Made by a program: the position numbers and the translations under genes. 64,000 nt of DNA, taken from positions 17,082,501-17,146,500 of the forward strand of contig CM055883.1 of assembly GCA_029582165.1 (NCBI GenBank). The letters are read 5' to 3'. Source of the DNA: Portulaca oleracea (taxonomy: Eukaryota > Streptophyta > Magnoliopsida > Caryophyllales > Portulacaceae). Below the pieces are notes generated by a model. The model searched no databases. It was not told where the DNA came from and saw only the letters and a program-made list of their open reading frames with translations. Positions 31,188 to 43,436 of the stretch are shown one piece after another. Within the stretch, counting starts at the first letter, position 1; the number at the start of each line of letters is the position of its first letter.

Positions 31188-34100
31188 TGTAAAACCCCGA
31201 AAAATCCAACGATGTTGACCGTGACATAGTTAATAAAATAGGTTGACTCCGTTATTTACTGTTGTTCGTAATGTGTTTATTTATGCTAACGCTTGAGCTC
31301 GTAGGACCGTTGAGGGGCTAACAAGGGTAGAATAGTAATTTCCGCTGGTTAATATTATTATGTGAATAATTACGTGAATATTATTTTGTTATGTGATTAT
31401 ATGATTATTAGTATTAATATTATTATTACTATTATTAGAATTATTAGGTTTTTTTAGAAAAAAAAATCAGTTTTTAATTGTTAAATGGGTTGGATTAGAT
31501 TGGGTAATTTGGGCCTAATTAAGTGGGTAGTATATAAACCCCTTTCTCCCCTCTCAAACCCTAAAATCCCTAAACTCCCTAAACCAAACCCTAGCTCTCA
31601 ACCTCTCTCTCTCCCTCCCTGCTCCCTCTCTCGCCCAGCAGCCCCGACCACCAGGTCACCACCGCCGGCGCCGCCGCTTCCATCGCCGGAAAACACCACC
31701 GCAACCAAGCCTCCTCCCTTTTCTTCTCTCTCTTTTTCCCTCTTTCTTCCTCTCGACCTCCCCGCCTCTCGCCCCTGCCCAGCCGCGCCACCAGACGTGC
31801 CGCCACCGACGCCACCAGCACCGTCGTCACCACCCGTCGCCACCCTCGCCGGTAACCACCGTGCCTTCCCTCTTCTCTCTCTTTTTCTCTCTTTTCTCTC
31901 CCTTGCGCTAACTCCGTTCGTTTCGCCGCCCTCATCGCCGGCCGCCGCGACCCTGGGTGTCGCCGTCGCTGCCCGACCACCAGGCGACCCTCGCCCTGCC
32001 GCCCCGACGTCGCCGGAACCGTCCAGTCGAAGAAAAAGTCCTCGAGACTGCCGCCTGCTGCTGTCGTCGTTGCCGACGTCGACCGACCCCCCGACGACTC
32101 CCGACGACGCCCTGACCGCCCGACGCCGACACTCCCTCCGACCGTCGCACACCGCCGTCGACGCCTGCCCAGAACCACCGAGACCCTACGTAAACCCTAA
32201 CCCTAACCCTAACCTAGTTTTGTTTAATCTGATTCTTGTTTTTCTTTTCTTTTTCCTTTTTCTTTTCTTGTTTTTATTATTGTTAATCTGATTTTAATTG
32301 TAATTATTATTGTTATAAATATTCTGTTTTATAATTATTGTATTATTAGTGTTGTAATTAGGGAAATTAATTGTAATTATTTTCTTGTTGTAATTTTGTG
32401 TAATTTTTCTAGTTGTTATGTGTAATTTTATGTTATAAATTGTAATTAGATTTAGGTTGTAATAGTTGATTATTAGGGTTGAAAGTGATTCTTTAGTATT
32501 CGTTATATTCTTTACATGAATCGTTAAACCACGATATTATTGTATGTACGAACTTGGAAATTTATTACTTATGTTATTTTCTTGAATGTTTAGTTGGTTA
32601 ATCGTTAAGTCTTTTATTGTTTCCTAAGAATTAATCTTGTTAAAGTTTGTTAAATAAATTAGGTTGATTCTTGTTATTAAAACCCTAGGTTCTTGATTAG
32701 TAGTTTAATGTTACTAAGTTCTTTATGGTTCTTGTACATGAAAACCTAAGTCTTCTTGATTCTTGTAAATTAGTTAGGTTTCTTGTTTCATTAAGTTAAA
32801 TATCATGTTCTTTTATTTCTTAGGGTTCTTTCTTGTTTGATTCATGTTTAATTTTGCCTAAATAAGTTAGGTTGAGTTTATGTTTATTAGTTCTTGGTTC
32901 TTGAGTTAATCTTGTTTAAAAGAAATTAGTTTGTTTAGGATTCTTGATTAGAAGTTTAAATGTTCATATGTTCTTTATAGGTTATTCACATGTTCTTAAG
33001 GTTCTTGTTTATTGGTTAAGAAATTCATGTTTAGGATAGCGTTAATATTTCATGCATGATTAGTACAAGGTTAGTTTAGAATTTATGTACATGAGGTATG
33101 TCATACTAGTGTATGATATTTTATGCATGATTGTAGGATTAGATTAAATTATTAAAGTTGATTCATGTGTTGTAATTTGGTTCTTATGATGGGAAGGTTG
33201 ATTGTTGGACCTAAGTTAGGTTGGGCTTTATATCTTAGACCCTAGTTACTGTTTCGAGTCCAAATTAGAACCCCGAGACCGTTTGGTAAAAGTTAGAACC
33301 GAAATAACAAATTAATTGATTACCGTTAACGGGACAGTTTTGTTAGTGTCTAAAGATCGGATTTCCACGGCTAGTGTAGTTACCTTTTGGTCAAACCCTT
33401 TGAACTGGAGGTGCCCTTAGATGTTAGGAACCATAGGAATTTTGCGGATCGAACGTTTGATTTGTATAACCCGAGTTATAGTCTTTTTACCGGAACCTGT
33501 CAGATCTGGACCAATTGGGAAGATGGGTATTTTTAGAGTCCTTTGGGACTGAGTTGGGCTTAATCATCCACATAGAAGTTTTAGTAGACATCCTGAGGTT
33601 TCCGAAAAGTCCAGAACCAGACCCATAGGATGTCGGGAAGTCGAGTTGTGACCCGTTTTATGTGAATGTTATAATATGTCCTCTGTTTGCTTTTATTTAT
33701 AAAGAATTGTTGAGTGAAATTAACGTGTGATCATGTTATGTGTTATCTTAGAGATGTTAAGTGTAATTTCGTAAATGTTAGGAACCTAAGTGTTCCTAGG
33801 GGATGGGTTAGGTAGTTAATAGATAATTCTAACTTCGTTAGAACGCGTTTTGATTAGATAATTACTTTTATTCTAGGCCCGAGTTAGTGCGAGACGTTAG
33901 TGAGCTCAAGTGTGTTCTTCTTTTCTTCTTTGCGAAGTATATCAGGTAATTGTCTATGCTCTAATCCCCACCGGGATGCTCTTTAAATGTGTTTTAATGT
34001 TTTCTAATCTGTTTTGATAATTGCATCCCGAAAGGGGACTTTTGTGGAATTATGACCGTCTGTTTTGGATAACTGTTTGTAATTGTTGTACCTTGTTTTA

Positions 34101-35007
34101 TGAGTGGAGAAATTGAGATGGTCTTTTATAAGTGGTTTTATTATTGATTTTGATAATCTGGGTTGGGTTTGACTTGAGAGTTGTGAGACGAGTTTGATTA
34201 ATGAATTAATAATTCAAAGTGGAAACATTAAGCGGGTTGTTGTTTTTGATGCCTTTGACAGGCTAATATTCATGCGGGTGATAACCCCGAGACCAGGATT
34301 TGAGGCCTGTATGGGTTATGTGCCAGGAGATCAGGGTTGTACTCCTGATATAGGATAGATGTTGATGCCCTTGGTGGGCGACTGGTTGATGCCGTTGAGA
34401 GGCTAATATTTATGCGGGTGATAACCCCGAGACCAGGATTCGAGGCCTGTATGGGTTATGTGCCAGGAGATCAGGGTTGTATCCCTGATATAGGATAGTT
34501 GTTATGATGCCTTTGGTAGGCGATGTTCTTTTTGGGATTTGATATCCCGCCCGCAAATTAAAATATGGATTGAATGGGTTGAGGAAAACAGTTAAGGGTT
34601 AAAGGTTTGTAAAACGTTTGATTTGATCCCTCCCCCCTAAAATGAATTGAAATGAACTTTAACTGTTTTTAACGTTAGGGGTAGACATTATTGAGATTTC
34701 CCCCTCATTTTTGAAATGTTTGCTTTCAGGTGAAGATCTAAATGCTGGGGACGGGAATTAGAAGTGAGGACGACGAGTCTAGAAGTCCTTGAACTTTTCA
34801 TTTTGTTTTCGTTATGATGTTTTAAAGTTTGGTTTGGAGTTGTTAGTAGATACCGTTAGCAGACAGTTATGTTTTCCTTTCTCGCCTTGTGTTCCTTCGG
34901 GGATACGGCAGTGACGCCCAAACTGAATTTGAAGTCTTCCGCTAAGTTTTGTCTGTTAACGTTAGTTTGACTTTGACTTTCTATAATTGAATTTCCGGGG
35001 CGTTACA
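31188..35007 (+). repeat. 3.8-kb LTR with promoter and GC-rich leader
   Basis: A TATA box (TATATAAA) is at 31531-31538, followed by an AAACCCTA-rich leader and a CG-rich block (31640-32180). An open frame of 268 codons from 31485 is low-complexity Pro/Ser/Arg and is probably not a gene. Four AACCCT telomere-like units lie at 32192-32214. The rest is AT-rich. Confidence 0.7.
34249..34530 (+). repeat. 140-bp tandem duplication in the LTR
   Basis: GGCTAATATT-CATGCGGGTGATAACC starts at 34261 and again at 34401 with only a few differences over the full unit. It forms two adjacent copies within the long LTR. Confidence 0.8.
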
Positions 35008-35012
35008 AATAT

Positions 35013-36933
35013 AATATAATATAATACTAGCCTTGTATATCTCGTGCGATGCACAGGAAAATTTTCATTAAAATAGCCCTATACTATCATCTTTAATTAA
35101 AAAATTTGAATGTTTCCAGTTATTTAGTTCTAAATTCGCATATACAACAACTATAATATTCACACAACAACAATCTACACATAAATTTTCAGTTTTCTCA
35201 CTAAAATTCAGTTCGAGCAAAACCCTTAAAACTTACAACAACAATAATGCTTTCTCCACAATCCTACCGAGTTCTTCGATTTTGGTTGCTCAACTTTCAA
35301 TTTTCATCCAGTTTTTAGGGTTTTTGAGAGGATTATGAGGAGAACACCCAGAGAGAGAAAAAGAGGAGGGGGAGGAGTGAGTAGTCTGGTGAGTTTGAAG
35401 GGCTCAAGACACTGTCCAAAAGCATAACTTCCGGTCTCAAAGCATGTCTGCCTGTCCAATTATTAGAATTGACAATAATGTCCTTATACTGTAGATTGCT
35501 ACAGGAAGTAGTCGTTCTAACTTTTATAAGGTTATAGATTTGTTTTTCATAGTAATTTTATCGCAATTATCTATTCAAATAATAATAAAAAATAAATAAA
35601 TAAATTTACAACAATTGTACTATCATTATTTTTGTATTTTCTTCGTACAAATTGTCAAAATTAATTTAGACAATATAGTATTGAAGGATACTAAAATCAT
35701 ATTTATTTCCAATATTATCTTAATCACATATAATAAATAACAGTAGTAAAATTTTTATTAATTAGTCAATTTGAATAAATGGAAGCAACTCTATAATTCC
35801 TTTCAAATATTTATTAATAACTTGCAAAAAACATTTAATCTTAAATATCGAAATAAATTATTAAGATAATAGAAGCTATGTGCATACATTATATGTCGCT
35901 AGAAACTTATTTCCATTAAATAAATATAAAATGGTTTATAAAAATAATTAAAATAAAAAATGTTACAGAAATTATGAAGCATTGCTATTTAGTAGTAAAT
36001 AATTAATAATGACAAACTTAAAAATAATTATTAATACTAAAATTTAAGCATATATCAACAATCACAATATCAATCAAAACAAAGTTGCATTACTTTTATT
36101 TATAATAAATAGAGATTAATTTAATTTTTTTTAAAGTAATGTTAATAATACTTTTTTCTTTTTAAAATTCTCAAAGAAAACATGAAACAATAATATATGT
36201 TTTTATGGTTATTAATTCCGAAATTTAAGCATATATCAACAATCAAAACACCAATTAAAACAAAGTTGCATTACCTTTATTTACAACAAAGAGATTAATT
36301 TACATTTTTTAGCGCAATGTTAATAATCATTTTTTCTTTTTACAATTATTAAACAAAATGTAAAGCGATAATATATATTTTTTAAGGGAGTTTTACACTT
36401 TAATATCTATTAAATTTTACTTTAATATAATCTTTATAGTGAAAATTGATATATTATAATAATAAATTTGATGGAAGAAAAGACTAATTAATAAATATTT
36501 TTATATAAAAAGATGACTAATATTCTTAATTTTAATAACGTGATTTAACTTTTAGCCGTTGGTTTTTTGTATTTTTCTTTTGGATGTCGGTTTTTCCTTT
36601 TAGTTGATCTCTACAATTAAGATTAGAATATGAAAAGTTATGGTCTTTTGTTTCCTTGAAAAAAAAAAAGAGGGTTAAATGTAATATTATAGTACTCTGT
36701 AATTTATATTCACATTTACATTTGACTATATAATAAGTTGGAGAAAGTGAGTAACTAATGACTATTGATGTCTGTAGTTTATTGATGACATTTGACAAGT
36801 TGTGTATTGTGTATGGACAAAAGTTACTAATATCCTTATTTTAATTTGAATTCTTCGTTGAAATTCTTTGAAATTTCCTAGAGAATGACATATGAGAAAT
36901 GACTCATTATCAAGATTTTGTTTTAAACATTTA
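35013..36933. other. AT-rich DNA with a Helitron-like end and a tandem duplication
   Basis: At 35027 CTAG is followed by a CTCGTGCGATGCACAGG hairpin, which on the minus strand is a Helitron-like 3' end. At 36041-36400 two copies of a 181-bp unit (AATTTAAGCATATATCAACA...) lie in tandem. No coding sequence was recognised. Confidence 0.5.
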
Positions 36934-37881
36934 CTAGTCTCTGATATCATGTGCGATGCACGGATAATTTTTCAATAATTTTACGTTATCTATTTTTTAG
37001 AGTAATTTTATAATAATTATTAACCCAATCTCATTAAAATATTATTTTTTATGCAATAAACTATCAATTGAGTTGATTTTATTTCATGACCATGACAATT
37101 ATGGATAAATGGTTTAATTTTATTTTTTATTGTAAGAAGGATATTTATTTTTTGAAAAAAATGTTACGATAGTAACTACGTGACAATTCTATTTTCTTAC
37201 TATTTTTTATTTTATATTGGTGGTTTTTAACCTCTTTTTCAAATTTTTTAATACTTGTTTCAATTTCTTATTCTTTTTTGGTAGATACATATAATTTTAA
37301 TTCTTTTATTGTTAAAAATACATATAGTGCTTTCAATGAAATTTTGTCTAAGATAGTTATTAAAAATAATACAAAGCAATAGTATAGATTTTTCATGAAA
37401 ATTTTACTTTAGAATCTATTATTATATTTTATTTTTAAGGTTCTTATCATAAAATTATAATAGTGAATTGATGAAAGGAAAAGTAAAAGTTGTTCTAGTT
37501 TTGTATTAGATATTGGTAATTTAAGTACGTATGACCTTATGTATTTATTTTTCTTTTTTTTAAAAATTTAAAAATTTCTAATTGTGTATGCATTAAAGAT
37601 TGGTAACTTATTTATGGCTTTATGTATTATTTATCAATATTATACTTATGAATATAGTAATAAATTATGTAGGTTTGGAATTTGTTTTGAAATTCACCAA
37701 ACCTTCTAAATTATTTCTTTTAGGTTTGGATTTTCTTTATGAACTTGTGTTTTAATATATTTAATAGAATATAATTAAGAGATGACATAATTAATGCACT
37801 TTTTTAGTAAAATATAGTTTATTTTTATTTGATTGACACATGCCAGCATGTGGATTGTTATGTCTTGTTCAATATATTAAA

Positions 37882-38305
37882 GGGTTATAGATAATACACT
37901 AAATTTTAGTGGTATTGGATAATAATTCATTGAACTTTTTTTTGGACTCTAATACACTGAACTTTGAGGGTATTGGATAATAATGCACTCAGATCAATTC
38001 AGTTGGTGGTTGACGCGGTGGCTGTCATATTTTGAGGTGTCGTTTTTCTATTTTTTTCTAAAAAAAAATACATCAGTTGTCCTGCTTATGTGTACTTTCC
38101 TACACGGCAAAAAAAATTTTTGAAAAAAAAAGAAAAACGACACCTCAAAATATGACAGCCACCGCATCAACCACCAGCTGAATTAGTCTGAGTGCATTAT
38201 TGTCCAATACCCTCAAAGTTAAGTGTACTAAAGTCAAAAAAAAAAAAGTTCAGTGCATTATTGTCCAATAACCCTAAAATTCAGTGTATTATCATCCAAT
38301 AATCC
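37882..38305. mobile_element. Palindromic MITE with 9-bp TSD TATATTAAA (Mutator-like)
   Basis: Two arms of about 190 bp form an imperfect palindrome (TATTTTGAGGTGTCG / CGACACCTCAAAATA in the middle). Ends are GGGTTAT...ATAATCC. TATATTAAA is present on both sides (37873-37881, 38306-38314). A 9-bp duplication with long TIRs is typical of Mutator-like elements. Confidence 0.8.
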
Positions 38306-38859
38306 TATATTAAACATAAAATATTAATAATAGTTAATAATGTGTGATGTCCGCCTTTACCCACCAAAGAGTTTTTTGTTTTTAATTTTTCTTTATTTTT
38401 ATCTTGTATGCTTAATTTTTATAAAACTTATCTAAGAGTTACATGTATGAAAATATTAATATTTAGATATAAGTTTCGCCCAAACATCATATCTTTTAGA
38501 TTTTGTTTTCTAGTTGTTCCAATTTTCGGTTTTCTCACTCATATTTCTGTGAAAATTCATATTTGTATCTTTCGATTCTTCTAAGGATTGAGTATAATTC
38601 TATTAATATCCAAAAATGTGTTTTCTAGATAATATGTTATTAAACTTAAAATGTATTTTTGAAATGAATTATAATAATTTAAATATACTATCAACACTTT
38701 TTTTTTTACAACAATGTACTATCAACACTTGATAGTTAATAATGTGTGATGTCCGGTCGTTACTTATCAAAGAGTTTTTTGTATTTAATTTTTTTTAATT
38801 TGTATCTTGTTTATTTAATTTTTATAAAACCTAGAGTAATAAAGTGCAATTATCTTATG

Positions 38860-39701
38860 TAGACCTGGCAATTCTCGACCTGACTCGGAAACCTGACCCG
38901 TAAAAAATGGGTTTTGAACACGAAATTCTGACCTGGGACCCGAAAATGACCCAACCCAAAGAACCCGGTAAAAAGCGGGTCGGGTTTGGGTCGACCCGTT
39001 GGATCAGACACTTTAATTTTGAGTGTTTTGTCTACTTTGGCCTTGTGCAAAAAAATGGGTCCATTTCATGAAAATTAAGGCCCAAAAGTAAAATATTGGG
39101 TGGCTTTGGAAAGCTATGCGTAGAGAGAGACATACAAATGAAATAATCAAATAATAAATGACCAAAACAAAACCCTAACACTGTCACTCACTCACTCTTT
39201 TAGTGAACCTGCAAACTCCTTTAGTATCGCCTCTCTCCTCTCTTTCAGTAAAATAGTGTATTATTGTCCAAGGTCAAAGTTCAGTGCATTAATGTCCAAT
39301 ACCCTAAAAGTTCAGTATATTAGCCTGGCAAAACCCTATATATTTCATAAGTACTGTTATTCATGGATTTTTGACGTAAACCGCATAATACTTGTAGACT
39401 TGAAGATTGTCAAATTTTGTCCCTTAAGTGTATAGTAATATGTCTATATATACAACTATGACATATCGTGGTGGTCTAACTTAGAAGGGAATGGTACATT
39501 ACACATGTGTCTTTGACTAATTATAATCAATTTTATTAGTTGTAAGTGACTGAGAAAAAGGGCGGTCATGACCCGTAAACCCGACCCAAACCGCCCGAAA
39601 CCGGAATACACCTGAACCCGAAATACACCCGACCCGTATTTACCCGAACCCGATATACGACCGACCCGTAACCTGTCCGCCCGCCCGTATTGACAGGTCT
39701 A
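38860..39701 (+). mobile_element. Non-autonomous hAT element, copy 1
   Basis: It starts TAGACCTGGCAATTCTCG and ends CAGGTCTA. The flanking 8 bp (ATCTTATG, ACCTTATG) match at 7 of 8, as expected for hAT. Both ends are rich in ACCCGACCCG-type repeats. The interior contains a block (CAATACCCTAAAAGTTCAGT) shared with the MITE at 37882-38305. No transposase is present. Confidence 0.85.
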
Positions 39702-39877
39702 ACCTTATGAATGTGCCATGTAAATTGTGGGAAAAGTATGAGTGGTGATACTTTTATATAAAACAACAATGAGATATATATATTAATGTGGTATAATTGT
39801 AATAATCAATGACGGGTAACCTAAAGAAATGATTAAAATGGAATTTTGAAAGTTTTGTCTTTTGGGTTTGTGGTAAC

Positions 39878-40695
39878 TAGACCTGTCAATACGGGCGGGC
39901 GGGCGGGTTACGGGCCGGTCGTATATCGGGTTCGGGTAAATACGGGTCGGGTGTATTCCGATTTCGGGCGGTTTGGGTCGGGTTTACGGGTCATGACCGC
40001 CCTTTTTCTCAGTCACTTACAACTAATAAAATTGATTTTAATTAGTCAAAGACACCTGTGTAATGTACCATTGCCTTCCAAGTTCGATTACCACGATATG
40101 TCATAGTTGTATAGACATATTACTATACACCTAAGGGACAAAATTTGACAATCTTCAAGTCTACAAGTATTATACGGTTTACGTCAACAATCCACGAATA
40201 ACAGTACTTATGAAATATATAGGGTTTTGCCATGCTAATATACTGAACTTTTAGGGTATTGGACAATAATGCACTGAACTTTGACCTTGAACAATAATAC
40301 ACTATTTTACTGAAAGAGAGGAGCGAGGCGGGACTGAAGGAGTTTGCAGGTTCACTGAAAGAGTGAGTGAGTGACAGTGTTAGAGTTTTGTTTTTTTCAT
40401 TTATTATTTGATTATTTCATTTGTATGTCTCTCTACGCATAGCTTTCCAAAGCCACCCAATATTTTACTTTTGGACCTTAATTTTCATGAAATGGACCCA
40501 TTTTTTGCACAAGGCCAAAGTAGACAAAACACTCAAAATTAAAGTGTCTGACCCAACGGGTCGACCCAAACCCGACCCGCTTTTTACCGGGTTCTTTGGG
40601 TTGGGTCATTTTTGGGTCCCAGGTCAGAATTTCGTGTTCAAAACCCATTTTTTACGAGTCGGGTTTCCGGGTCGGGTCGAGAATTGCCAGTTCTA
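39878..40695 (-). mobile_element. Non-autonomous hAT element, copy 2, inverted
   Basis: It is the reverse-oriented sibling of copy 1, with a perfect 8-bp duplication GTGGTAAC (39870-39877, 40696-40703). With copy 1 it forms an inverted repeat of more than 800 bp per arm with a spacer of about 176 bp. Confidence 0.9.
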
Positions 40696-41254
40696 GTGGT
40701 AACTGATATCATCTAATTAAATATAACAATTTATAGGAAATATGTACATTTTGATCATTTAATTGAATTAGAGTAACTAATACCTAACTTTTTTTCATGA
40801 CCCTTTTTTAAGAAAAATAAATTTTTATGTATTACTATGTGTTGACACATGGCATCATCTTAGATGGGTTGGTTTTGTTTTAATATAGTTAATAGATAAT
40901 ATAATGATAGTACAAATTTTTTCAATAATTATAATTATTGAACGTAGATTGATAGATATTACAATATAATCCCAAAAATAATTTTAGATAAATTAATAAA
41001 AATTATACCATGCATTGTACAAGTAATAAAAAAACTTAGTTATTAATAAAATTATTATAATCAATGTCGACTGCCACCAAATTTACAACCAATTACCATA
41101 TGAGCATTGACTTAAATATGTGAAGTGTAGAATATTGTGGCTTCAGTTTAGAATGGTGTTTAATTGTTGATTATGCTTGCAAATTTTGTTTGGAATGTTG
41201 TAAATTTTAGTAATAATTTATAAAATATCCACATATATTATAAAAGTAAATTGG

Positions 41255-42510
41255 TGTAGGAGGCAAAAACTTCTTAGCAAATAAAAAAATGACATGTGGA
41301 AAATAAATTAATTTTTATTTGGTCAATCACAAATTGTCACGTGTCAAGTTGACTTTGATGGATCTATTTGGTCAAAATTACTGACCAATCACAATATGAC
41401 ACGTGTCAGAGATGACGCAGAAAATCATAATTATTTCTTTATTTAAAATTAAAGGAATAATTAATTAACTTCAGCCCAAGCCCAAAGCCCAACTCAAACC
41501 CTAGGGGCTAGGCCTCTAGAGCCTATAAATAAGGGTTCTCCCCCTTCATTTTGGAAACCCCCCAGGCGTTCTGCACTCCAGAGGCTTCAGAAGATCAAAC
41601 TGCCAGTAACCTCCAGCTACCAAGCGCCAAGGATCAACCTTCAACGAAGGGGAAAAGGCTTGGAGTCATCGAGAAACAAGACGCCAATTCAGCTGAGTTG
41701 GTTGAGCAAGGTCCTCGTGTTCCTGTTATGCTGGAGAAATACTTTCTAAAGTATTTCTTTGGAGAAGTCAACAATGTTGTAGCAGTGAACATGGTCTCTT
41801 GCTTTGAGATCGAAGAAGATGATGGTGAAGGAATGGAGTAGCAGCCTATGTCAAAGCTCTATGTGTTCGATCGGTTGGGACAGTAAACTTCCCGCAAAAA
41901 GCATCTGTCTTTGAGCAAATAGGGTGTCTAAGAGAGCGCAGAAGCTCAATCTTCAGCAGGATCAAGGATGGTTCAAGATCAAAGTCTTCTGTATTGTAAA
42001 GGATTAAACAAGCTGAAGAGGTGTCAAAGTCATAACCCCACTATGAATAGAGCTCAGCATTCAGCCGCCTTGGAGTCATCAACGAAGTTCAAAGCACCAT
42101 CCCATCTCGCATGAAGTGTTGTTCAACGTTGGAAGTAAAAATTGAGAATCCCTTAGAGTGAAGAGACACATTGTGATCTTCACCGGTCATCAAAGCAAAA
42201 ACAACGACGACTGAGAGCTTGAGCGAGAGGAGGCACTTTCTTCTTGTCAAGTCAAGATCTAGAGAAGTGAAGATGTAGCTCCCAAACAAGAACCTAAATT
42301 GTTCACAAAAAAGAAAAGATTTTATTTTCAGTTTATTTCATTTTTTCATTGTAATACTCTTGGCCCGCAAGAGTATAAACTGTGTACGACTAAATTAATA
42401 AATAAAATCTTCATTTCTCCTTTTTTAATTTGAACTACGTTTAGTTTGATCCTTACGGGCATTTCATCCTTTAGGGTACGTCGGCAATTTGGGTTTAGAC
42501 TCAAATACAA
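41255..42510 (+). repeat. LTR 1 of the array
   Basis: G-box palindrome TGACACGTGTCA is at 41397-41408 and TATAAATAA at 41524-41532. After about 41850 it no longer matches LTR2 and LTR3. The end is placed near 42510 by the TTTAGACTC-AAAT block shared with the end of LTR2. The 96-codon frame at 41551 is part of the leader and not supported as a gene. Confidence 0.6.
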
Positions 42511-42554
42511 CCATAACATAACAACAAAAAATGGTCATGAATTGAAAAAAATTG

Positions 42555-43436
42555 AGACTTTCAAGTCAACAAATTTTAAGACTCTCAAGTCACCAAATTC
42601 ACCGACTTCTAAGTCAACAAAAAATAAAGACTTCCAAGTCAGGAAAAATTCAAGACTTTCAAATCAACAAACCTCAAGACTTTTCAGTCACCAAGTCCCT
42701 TGACTTCCAAGTCAACAACAAGACAAAGACTTCCAAGTCATCCAAACTCTCACATCAATAAGTCTCATGACTCCCAAGTCGACAAAATGAAAGACTCACA
42801 AGTTAACCCAATTCAATCAACAAAATAGAAGGACTCACAAGTCAAGGGAAAAAAATCACGACTCTCAAGTCAATAAAATTCGAGATTCTCATGTCAACGA
42901 TGCATATGAATTTTATGTTGGCAAATTCAAAGACTTTCAAGTCAACAAACTTCAAGACTCTTAAGTCATCAAACCCACCGACTTCCAAGTCAACAAAAAT
43001 TGAAGGCTTCCAAATAAGCCAAATTCAAGACTACCAAGTCATTAAAATCAAATTCTAAGGTGAAGAGAATTAATTACTCCTAGGTCACCAAAGAAAAAAC
43101 TCCCAGGTCACTCCCCGCAGAAGATTCATGAGTTTACGACGCTCAAGTCATAAAGAATGATTCATACATCAACAAAATTTAATGACTTGCATGTCAATAG
43201 GATCCATGACTCCCAAGTCAAGATAGGTAAAGACTCCCAAGTCAAGATAGGTAAAGACTCACAAGTCAGTTAGAAAGACTCTTAAGTTAGTAAATTCAAT
43301 TAATTGCTCACCCGTGCAAGACTTCAAAGTCGACAAGGTTAAAGACTTCTACGTCATCACAATGAAGATTCTCAAGTCAAAAGTGCAAGAAATGGACCGA
43401 CTTCCAAGTCATTAAGATTGTAGGCTTTCAAGACGC
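42555..43436 (+). repeat. Tandem array A: about 24-bp units GACTTCCAAGTC + AACAAAATTCAA
   Basis: About 30 diverged units repeat GACTYYCAAGTC, a near palindrome with arms GACTT and AAGTC, followed by AACAAAATTCAA-like spacers. Many units are exactly 24 bp, some 22-26, with a few longer interruptions. Because 24 is a multiple of three, short frames stay open, but they show no protein-like sequence. Confidence 0.85.

Larger units (their letters stand above)
31076..35007 (+). mobile_element. Internally deleted gypsy-type element, mainly one 3.8-kb LTR, TSD AATAT
   Basis: It starts TGTAAAACC at 31076 and ends GGGGCGTTACA at 35007, flanked by AATAT on both sides (31071-31075, 35008-35012). The target is a (TAATA)n repeat, so the duplication is less decisive. 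At about 31155-31187 is GAGGACGAAACTTCTTTTAAG-AAGG, the motif that precedes 3' LTRs of plant chromovirus-like gypsy elements. A second LTR start (TGTAAAACCCC) follows at 31188. So the 5' LTR tip joins the 3' end and everything between is deleted. Confidence 0.7.
36934..40896 (-). mobile_element. Candidate Helitron hosting three nested MITEs
   Basis: On the minus strand CTAG followed by T at 36934-36937, with a GTGC-GAT-GCAC hairpin about 12 bases inside, fits a Helitron 3' end. TCTATTAACTATATTAAAAC after an A at 40896 fits a 5' end. A similar 5'-like end (TCTATTAAATATATTAAAAC) at about 37772 is an alternative. The interval contains a palindromic MITE and two hAT elements. No Rep/helicase was seen. 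Confidence 0.35.

Noticed and set aside
32192..32214. Interstitial telomere
   Set aside because: There are only four AACCCT units, of the TTAGGG rather than the usual plant TTTAGGG type, within an AAACCCTA-rich LTR leader.
31485..32291. 268-codon Pro/Ser-rich protein
   Set aside because: It lies in the leader of a retroelement LTR and is low-complexity, with long open frames on both strands of the same GC-rich block, which points to composition rather than coding.
41551..41841. 96-codon frame from METPQAFCTPEASEDQ
   Set aside because: It lies just after the TATA box of LTR1 in sequence that LTR2 and LTR3 share only in part and out of frame. No family was recognised.
42555..43436. CRISPR-like array of short palindromic repeats
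   Set aside because: Units are about 24 bp with diverged repeats and no unique spacers of constant length, there are no cas genes, and the DNA is plant nuclear.
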